Assembly (NCBI RefSeq): GCF_003934165.1
Contig: NZ_ML133510.1
Location: forward strand, 177,999 to 241,998
Origin: Borborobacter arsenicus
GTDB lineage: Bacteria; Pseudomonadota; Alphaproteobacteria; Rhizobiales; Rhizobiaceae
Length of the DNA stretch: 64,000 bases
Reading direction: 5' to 3'
Of the stretch, positions 56,300 through 64,000 are shown piece after piece. Position 1 is the first letter of the stretch. Every line of letters begins with the position of its first letter. A model generated the notes under the pieces. That model ran no database searches and had not been told where the DNA came from. It saw only the letters and a list, made by a program, of their open reading frames with translations. Made by a program: the position numbers and the translations under genes.

Positions 56300-57124
56300 A
56301 TGAGGCCACAACAGCAGAACAGGCGCATGCGCGGCCGCAACAACAATGGCGGCGGCAACAATAACAATAACCGCAGGGGGCCCAATCCTCTGACGCGCAA
56401 TTACGAGAGCAATGGCCCCGACGTGAAGATTCGCGGTTCTGCCCAGCAGATCGCCGAAAAATACGCCACATTGGCCCGCGACGCACAAAGCGCCGGTGAT
56501 CGGGTTATGGCCGAGAACTATCTCCAGCACGCCGAGCACTACAATCGCATCATTGCCGCCGCCCAGGCGCAGATGCCGATCCAGCAGGTTCAGAACAATC
56601 GCGACGATATCGACGACGATGCGGATCAGGATCGCGACGATTTCGAGGCGGTGAATGGAACGACCAGCCACTCCAACCGGCAGAATGGCAATCAGGTCCA
56701 GGCACAGGAACAGGAACAGGCTGCACCGCAGCCCGCCGATGACGGTTCCGGTCCTCAGCCGGTCATAGACGGTACGCCAGCCGAGGTGGCGTTGAAGACG
56801 GAAACGCCTGCAGCGGCAAATCCGGCCCGTGGCCGTGGCCGCCGCCCAGCGCCAAAGCCGGTCGCGGAAGAAAGCAATGCGCCAGTTGAGGCCGAAACGG
56901 CAGCACCGGCAGTCAATGCTGTGGCGGACGAAAAGGTCGAAGAGCCGAAGGAAGAGGCTGCCGCCGCTCCACGTCGCAGCCGTCGCCCACGCAGAGGCGA
57001 GCGCCGCACCGACGAGGTGGCAACTGCCGCAGGCGATGAAGCCGGTGCAAACGAGGCGGGGGCGGAAGCGCCTGCTGCAGATACACAGACGACCGATACG
57101 GTGCTGGCGGCAGCCAATAGCTGA
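56300..57124 (+). CDS. DUF4167 domain protein
   Basis: A 274-residue protein. Residues 1-95 are the DUF4167 domain: a basic Asn/Gly/Arg-rich start (MRGRNNNGGGNNNNNRRG) and the conserved core SNGPDVKIRGSAQQIAEKYA followed by AENYLQHAEHYNRII. The remaining 180 residues are low-complexity, alternating acidic/Gln-rich and Ala/Glu/Arg-rich, and likely disordered. Known: DUF4167 lies between prmC and clpB in rhizobia; function is unknown, though the RGG-like start suggests nucleic-acid binding (inference). An earlier in-frame TTG at 56279 is less likely. Confidence 0.9.
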   Translation: MRPQQQNRRMRGRNNNGGGNNNNNRRGPNPLTRNYESNGPDVKIRGSAQQIAEKYATLARDAQSAGDRVMAENYLQHAEHYNRIIAAAQAQMPIQQVQNNRDDIDDDADQDRDDFEAVNGTTSHSNRQNGNQVQAQEQEQAAPQPADDGSGPQPVIDGTPAEVALKTETPAAANPARGRGRRPAPKPVAEESNAPVEAETAAPAVNAVADEKVEEPKEEAAAAPRRSRRPRRGERRTDEVATAAGDEAGANEAGAEAPAADTQTTDTVLAAANS

Positions 57125-57150
57125 CAGAATCCAGTCTGGATATTTTGAAA

Positions 57151-57176
57151 AGCGGGGATCGATCCCCGCTTTTTTT
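57151..57176 (+). terminator. Intrinsic terminator after the DUF4167 gene
   Basis: Perfect stem AGCGGGGA / TCCCCGCT with TCGA loop followed by TTTTTT, 27 bp after the stop codon. A textbook Rho-independent terminator; it separates DUF4167 from clpB. Confidence 0.92.
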
Positions 57177-57319
57177 GTGCCCGACTTTGCCGGTGGCTTG
57201 AGGAATTGGCAGGGGTCCCCATATTTCGGGTGAAATGGACCTGGCTCGGTCGAGCGGGTCCGTCACCTTGAATCTGACCCGGTGCCGCAAAGCGGGCCGG
57301 CGAGGGAATGGAGACGAGT

Positions 57320-59932
<2,613 letters not shown>

Positions 59933-59950
59933 TCCCGCTAAACACTGAAC

Positions 59951-59975
59951 TGGCCGCTCTGAGGGCGGCCATTTT
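59951..59975 (+). terminator. Intrinsic terminator after clpB
   Basis: TGGCCGC (59951-59957) and GCGGCCA (59965-59971) form a 7-bp stem with a 7-nt loop followed by TTTT, 18 bp after the clpB stop. Confidence 0.8.
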
Positions 59976-60088
59976 CATGCCCGGTTCATATTGGAACCTC
60001 TAGCTTGTCGGCGCATTTGCGGTCGAGTGGTGATTCGGCGCGGAAAGCTCCCGGCTGACTGCGTCTTGTTGGGGATTTTGGAGAAGGC

Positions 60089-61537
60089 ATGGTCAGCAGG
60101 ATCGCCGTTTTTTCGGCCATGATCGTCGGATTGGGTATTGCGCAGGCGCAAGCCGCCCGACCATCCAATTTTGCTGACGCGAGTAAGTCGCCAGCTTCTA
60201 CTGCAGACGAGAATATCGTCCTTGCCCAGGCCAGGGACGTCGAAGTTTATTTCGACGGCAACGGGAACCGCGTCATCATCGATGCCTATACCGGCGAGAT
60301 CATCGCCGTGCAGCCGCCGCGCCGGATGATCAATCGGCAGGAGCAGCGCCGCGCGCTGCGCGAACGCGAATGGCGCGACGACGAACGATATTATCTGGAC
60401 GACCCCGAAGATATGGCACGCCTGCGCCGGGATCAGCTCGACCCGCGCCGCTATCCGCAACCCCCGGTCGAGGATTATCGGCCCTATGACGATGGCGGCT
60501 TTCCGCCTGCACCGGGCAGTGATTTTCCCGACGAGCAAATCTATCCGGATGAAGGAATCGATTCGGGGCCGCAAATCGTAACCCGCGAACCGGTGGAAAG
60601 AAGGCCGCTCGACGGGCAAGTCGCGCCGTCGTTGCCGCCGATGGCCGAACCTACCTTGCCGCGGGCGACGATCGAGCCGCCGGCCGCTTTTTCTGCTCGC
60701 GAGGACGTGGCCGCCATCCAGGTCCTGATGGACAGGACAGGGGCTTCGCCAGGCGTCATAGACGGCAAGTTCGGCAGCAATGTCGACAAGGCGCTTGAAG
60801 CTTATCGGGCACTGACGGGTGAGAACCTGAAATCAACGGACACGGAAGGCATCAAGGCTGCTCTTGCAGCCAGCGGCGGCGATCCGTTCGTTGACTACAC
60901 CATCACGCCCGAGGATGCGGCCGGGCCGTTTGTCGCCGCGGTGCCTGCAGATTACAGCGAGAAGGCGCAACTTACCCATCTGAGCTATACGTCGGTTGCG
61001 GAAATGCTTGCCGAGCGGTTCCATATGGACGAGGCCTATCTGAAGGCGCTCAACCCGGAAGCGAATTTCTCGCGGCCGGGGACGATCATCCGGGTTGCGA
61101 ATGTGGGCAAGCCCGTGACCACCAAGGTCCAGCGCATCGTCGCCGACAAGAGCCTGAAGCAGGTTCGTGCCTATGACGAGGCGGGCAAGCTTGTCGCCGC
61201 CTATCCGGCAACGATCGGCTCGACCGATACCCCGTCTCCGACGGGGCTGCACGCAGTTTCGCGCGTCGCGCTCAATCCCAATTACACCTATAATCCGAAG
61301 CTCAATTTCAAGCAGGGCAACAACGACAAGATCCTGACCATTCCGCCGGGGCCGAATGGGCCGGTGGGTTCGGTCTGGATCGCCCTGGACAAGCCGACCT
61401 ACGGCATACACGGTACGCCCGATCCCTCGAAAATCGGCAAGACGGAAAGCCATGGCTGCGTGCGCCTGACCAATTGGGACGCGCAAGAACTGGCCAAGCT
61501 GGTCAGTGCCGGGGTGATGGTGGAGTTCACGGAGTAG
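60089..61537 (+). CDS. Exported L,D-transpeptidase (YkuD domain)
   Basis: A 482-residue cell-wall enzyme. Signal peptide to about residue 22 (AQA-ARPS), then an unusually long Arg/Asp/Pro-rich linker (about 75-160), a peptidoglycan-binding-like region (DVAAIQVLMDRTGASPGVIDG, about 208-260), a LysM-like piece and the C-terminal YkuD domain with the catalytic SHGCVRLTN. Forms 3-3 crosslinks or attaches proteins to peptidoglycan. GGAGAAGGC stands before the ATG at 60089. Convergent with the M23 peptidase gene. Confidence 0.92.
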   Translation: MVSRIAVFSAMIVGLGIAQAQAARPSNFADASKSPASTADENIVLAQARDVEVYFDGNGNRVIIDAYTGEIIAVQPPRRMINRQEQRRALREREWRDDERYYLDDPEDMARLRRDQLDPRRYPQPPVEDYRPYDDGGFPPAPGSDFPDEQIYPDEGIDSGPQIVTREPVERRPLDGQVAPSLPPMAEPTLPRATIEPPAAFSAREDVAAIQVLMDRTGASPGVIDGKFGSNVDKALEAYRALTGENLKSTDTEGIKAALAASGGDPFVDYTITPEDAAGPFVAAVPADYSEKAQLTHLSYTSVAEMLAERFHMDEAYLKALNPEANFSRPGTIIRVANVGKPVTTKVQRIVADKSLKQVRAYDEAGKLVAAYPATIGSTDTPSPTGLHAVSRVALNPNYTYNPKLNFKQGNNDKILTIPPGPNGPVGSVWIALDKPTYGIHGTPDPSKIGKTESHGCVRLTNWDAQELAKLVSAGVMVEFTE

Positions 61538-61608
61538 GAAGAGGGCGCTCGGTCGAGTAGCGATTCGGTCGGCCCGGCTTTGCAGCTCGCCCCGGATAGC
61601 CATTGCGG

Positions 61609-63564
61609 CTATCCGGCGATCTTGACGCTTGCGACCTTGAGGCCGTTTCCGGTTTCTTCCTTCAGGAGATCGTCGATACGGCCTTTCTCCTGTTTGAACG
61701 CCACGAGTTCGTCCCCCGACAATGTGCGGCCGACCGGAAGGCGAACCCGCATCGGATCGACCTTGGTGCCGTTCACGATCAGTTCGTAGTGAAGATGCGC
61801 GCCGGTGGACAGGCCGGTTGAGCCGACATAGCCGATCACCTGGCCTTGGCGTACGCGCGCATTGGGAACGACGCCTTTGGCAAAGCCGCTCTGGTGGTTG
61901 TAGGAGGTCTTGTAGCCGTTGGCATGGCGGATGATCGTCTGCTTGCCGTAGCCGGCTGTCCAGCCCGCTTTCTCGACAATGCCATTGCCCGAGGCGATGA
62001 TCGGCGTTCCGGTCGGTGCCGACCAGTCCACCCCGGTATGCATTCGCGTATAGCCGAGAATCGGATGACGCCTGCCGCCGAAGCCCGAGCGGAACTTTCC
62101 GTTGGGAAGCGGATTGCGAAGCAGGAACTGCTTGGCGCTGCGGCCTTCGCCGTCGAAATAATCGAAGGTGCCATCCTGCATCTGGAAGCGGTAGAAATTG
62201 CGTGTGGTGCCGCCGAAGGTCGCCGACACATAGAGAAGCTGCGAATCGTCCGAAGCCTGGTTTTCGCTGTCCGGCTCGGAAAACAGCACTTCCAGACGGT
62301 CGGTCGGATTGAGCCGCGACTGGAAATCGACATCGGACGCCAAGAGCTTGATGAGCCGCTTGGTCATGTCTTTCGACATGCCGTAGGAATAAGCCGCCTG
62401 ATAGATGCCGTCATAAGCAGTCGGCAGATTGCCGCGCGCCACCACTGGCGGCGAATCGTCAAAGGCCGTCAGGAGTTCGGGATTAGGTTCAGGCTCGTTG
62501 GTGGTCACATACTGCCGGCGGTCGTTGAGCGCGATGGTCAGCAGGTGTTCGGTCCGGTTGTAGACGCTGGTTCGCACGATCTGGGCAGCGTCGCCGCGCA
62601 CCTCGAGCCCGACGCGCAGCACCGTACCTGCCTTCAGGGCGGTTGCATTCAGCATTTTGGCGATCGCCTCTGCCATGCCTTCCGCATCGCTGCCGGTGTA
62701 GCCCGAATCAGCAAGGGCGTCGGTGATTTCGCGGTCGGCCCGGAACGGAATTATCTCCTCGGCATAGGCAAGGGCGGTTTCGTCGGTTTCCTCGCGCGGC
62801 GCGACCGACACGTTTTCGGGAACGATGCGCACGCCATAGGAGCCGGCAAGCGCCTGAGTGGCGAAGGAATTTCCGAAACGTTCCGGATCGACATAGTGGA
62901 GCGCGGCAACCTGAACGTCGCCATCGGTGAGTATAGCCCCGGTGGTGCGCACCACTTCCTCGACCTCGTCGGCCGAAAGGTCGCTCTTTTCGTCGAAGGC
63001 GGCGCTATCGATCGGGAAATCGATCGTCTTCAGGCTCATCTCGCTTTCGACCTTGACGCCATAGACCTGGCTGGCGGGCGCCGCCGCGGTCTGGGCGGCC
63101 CCGTCCTCGGCAAAGACCTCGAGCGGATCGAAGGCCGGATAGCTGCGGGTCGCCTTATGGCCGGCAGAAAGCGCCATCTTTATCTGTACAAAGGGCACGG
63201 TGCGGACGACATCACGGTCGCCTTCGCGACTGGCCATGGAAACTTCCATGCGGCGCCGGTCCTTCGCCCTGGCGATCTGGCGCGCCGGAACAAGCCTTGC
63301 GGTCTTGGCGTTGACGCCGCCATCACCGCCCTTGGGAAGAATGGCGAGCTCGGCGATTTCGGGTGGCGTTGCCAATTGCTCGCGCCCGTCCAGGGCCGCA
63401 AACAACGCGACGCCCATCAACACGCTTGAAGTGACGCCGGTCAGGAAGGTGCCGGAGAGCCAGCGGGTCGAAACCTCGCGCCTGTCCGGCGGGCCGCTGC
63501 GCCCATCGGCTATCAGCGGCGGCTCGTTTCCGAGGTCGTCTATGGTTTGATCCGTATCCTGCAT
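61609..63564 (-). CDS. M23-family metallopeptidase (envelope-anchored)
   Basis: A 651-residue peptidoglycan hydrolase or activator. A short cytoplasmic N-terminus with RRE, one TM helix (about 35-58), a long periplasmic region and a C-terminal LytM domain. The zinc ligands are seen in RMHTGVDWSAP (HxxxD) and GAHLHYEL (HxH), so it should be catalytic, unlike EnvC/NlpD-type degenerate domains. Size and layout match the M23 proteins typical of rhizobia. Convergent with the L,D-transpeptidase gene; both act on peptidoglycan. Confidence 0.93.
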   Translation of the reverse strand: MQDTDQTIDDLGNEPPLIADGRSGPPDRREVSTRWLSGTFLTGVTSSVLMGVALFAALDGREQLATPPEIAELAILPKGGDGGVNAKTARLVPARQIARAKDRRRMEVSMASREGDRDVVRTVPFVQIKMALSAGHKATRSYPAFDPLEVFAEDGAAQTAAAPASQVYGVKVESEMSLKTIDFPIDSAAFDEKSDLSADEVEEVVRTTGAILTDGDVQVAALHYVDPERFGNSFATQALAGSYGVRIVPENVSVAPREETDETALAYAEEIIPFRADREITDALADSGYTGSDAEGMAEAIAKMLNATALKAGTVLRVGLEVRGDAAQIVRTSVYNRTEHLLTIALNDRRQYVTTNEPEPNPELLTAFDDSPPVVARGNLPTAYDGIYQAAYSYGMSKDMTKRLIKLLASDVDFQSRLNPTDRLEVLFSEPDSENQASDDSQLLYVSATFGGTTRNFYRFQMQDGTFDYFDGEGRSAKQFLLRNPLPNGKFRSGFGGRRHPILGYTRMHTGVDWSAPTGTPIIASGNGIVEKAGWTAGYGKQTIIRHANGYKTSYNHQSGFAKGVVPNARVRQGQVIGYVGSTGLSTGAHLHYELIVNGTKVDPMRVRLPVGRTLSGDELVAFKQEKGRIDDLLKEETGNGLKVASVKIAG

Positions 63565-63860
63565 TCAGTGCGGCGGTGTTTTTCCCGATCGGCAACCGGT
63601 GTTCTTATGTTGATCGATCCGACAATTGCCCGCTGGAGCGCTCGAAGTCAACGAAGGCGCCTTTTTGCGTGCGTCTCGATGGAATTGTCCCCATATAAGG
63701 AACGCGCGCGCGAGCCGATGATGCCGGCGTATGAAGACGGCAGGATCAAGGGGTATTGGGGCTGCAATATGGTCCTCGAAGCTGTTCGAAACCGGGCTTT
63801 TCAGCGCCTGCAAACGGCCTGACGCAGGGGCTACAAGGACTTTGAATCTTCTGTCGCAAA
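63565..63860. other. Gene-free stretch between the M23 peptidase and the rRNA promoter
   Basis: No protein or RNA gene is convincing. A plus-strand frame of about 90 codons through this interval (63547-63822) overlaps the M23 start, lacks an RBS and has no family-like sequence. The M23 promoter must lie here on the minus strand. Confidence 0.5.
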
Positions 63861-63915
63861 AAGTTCAAAAAAGTTCGAAATCCTTGTTGACACCCCTGAG
63901 CGGCGCGCCTATAAC
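63861..63915 (+). promoter_or_regulatory. rRNA-type sigma-70 promoter with UP-like element
   Basis: TTGACA at 63887-63892 and TATAAC at 63910-63915 with an exact 17-bp spacer, preceded by an A-tract region (AAGTTCAAAAAAGTTCGAAA, 63861-63880) that resembles an UP element. It is the strongest promoter in the window. GGCGCGCC occurs in the spacer (63902-63909) and again at 63935-63942 just after the expected start site. Position and leader support a ribosomal RNA operon promoter. Confidence 0.85.
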
Positions 63916-63951
63916 CCGGCTCACCAACGAGGGCGGCGCGCCGCTGGCGGC

Positions 63952-63972
63952 CTAGAGGTTTGCTTCTAGACA
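63952..63972 (+). promoter_or_regulatory. Leader hairpin / boxA-like element
   Basis: CTAGA (63952-63956) and TCTAG (63965-63969) can pair, and TGCTTCTAGACA at 63961-63972 resembles the boxA antitermination sequence of rRNA leaders (TGCTCTTTAACA-like). Resemblance is partial. Confidence 0.45.
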
Positions 63973-63989
63973 GCCCCCCGAATTGACAA

Positions 63990-64000
63990 GTTTCTGAGAG
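63990..64000 (+). rRNA. rrs: 16S rRNA, first bases (gene continues beyond window)
   Basis: The last 11 bases end in CTGAGAG, which in bacterial 16S genes is followed by TTTGATCCTGG. With the rRNA-type promoter 75 bp upstream and a leader of normal kind for rhizobia, this is likely the 5' end of 16S rRNA. Only the edge is visible, so the call rests mainly on context. Confidence 0.5.

Noticed and set aside
63547..63822. A plus-strand frame of about 90 codons upstream of the rRNA promoter
   Set aside because: It overlaps the start of the M23 peptidase gene, has no RBS and its sequence is not protein-like.

Overview
The window is a GC-rich chromosomal segment of an alphaproteobacterium of the order Hyphomicrobiales (Rhizobiales), most like the Phyllobacteriaceae/Brucellaceae/Mesorhizobium group. 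The evidence is gene content and order: lysA - small lipoprotein - argH divergent from tlpA, the lysC-ptsP-prfA-prmC-DUF4167-clpB run, etfB-etfA-hbd, and small conserved rhizobial proteins (twin-TM HIG1 protein, DUF1178, TIGR02302). The species assignment is inference. Almost all of it is ordinary chromosome; I see no phage, insertion sequence, integrase or CRISPR array.

Layout. 1-6155: TIGR02302 envelope protein (runs off the left edge), lysA, an LptM-like lipoprotein and argH on the minus strand, then divergent tlpA. 6322-10732: the ugpBAEC glycerol-3-phosphate importer, with an in-frame stop before ugpA and a large inverted repeat between ugpA and ugpE. 10736-14714: an HxlR-type regulator divergent from a VOC protein, then etfB-etfA-hbd (electron transfer flavoprotein and 3-hydroxybutyryl-CoA dehydrogenase). 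14923-24490: rhomboid protease, cobalamin adenosyltransferase, small membrane proteins, SDR, YihY, EamA transporter, GluQRS, AlkA-type glycosylase, HNH nuclease, DsbB, YqaA and tRNA-Leu(CAA), with three copies of a dispersed palindromic repeat.

24518-35545 is the most unusual part. A tight minus-strand operon encodes an acyltransferase-like protein, an AsnB-type amidotransferase, an acyl carrier protein, an AMP-forming ligase and a divergent NadE-like amidating enzyme. Close by lie a second acyl-CoA synthetase, a FemAB/CelD-like acyltransferase and an oligosaccharide flippase. Together these look like an ACP-dependent acyl/amide-modification pathway for a surface glycan or small metabolite, reminiscent of the accessory genes of exosortase/EPS loci but with no exosortase or glycosyltransferase in this window.

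35675-47990: secA, a parvulin PPIase, argJ-GNAT-mutT, a lone Flp pilin, a BioC-like methyltransferase, then comF-grxC-nitrilase-DUF1178 and ubiG. 48207-55984: a Tat-exported phosphoesterase and an isoaspartyl-methyltransferase-like protein sit between ubiG and lysC-ptsP-prfA-prmC. 56300-63564: DUF4167, clpB, an L,D-transpeptidase and an M23 peptidase. The right edge (63861-64000) carries an rRNA-type promoter with an A-rich upstream element and a perfect 17-bp spacer, and apparently the first bases of a 16S rRNA gene.
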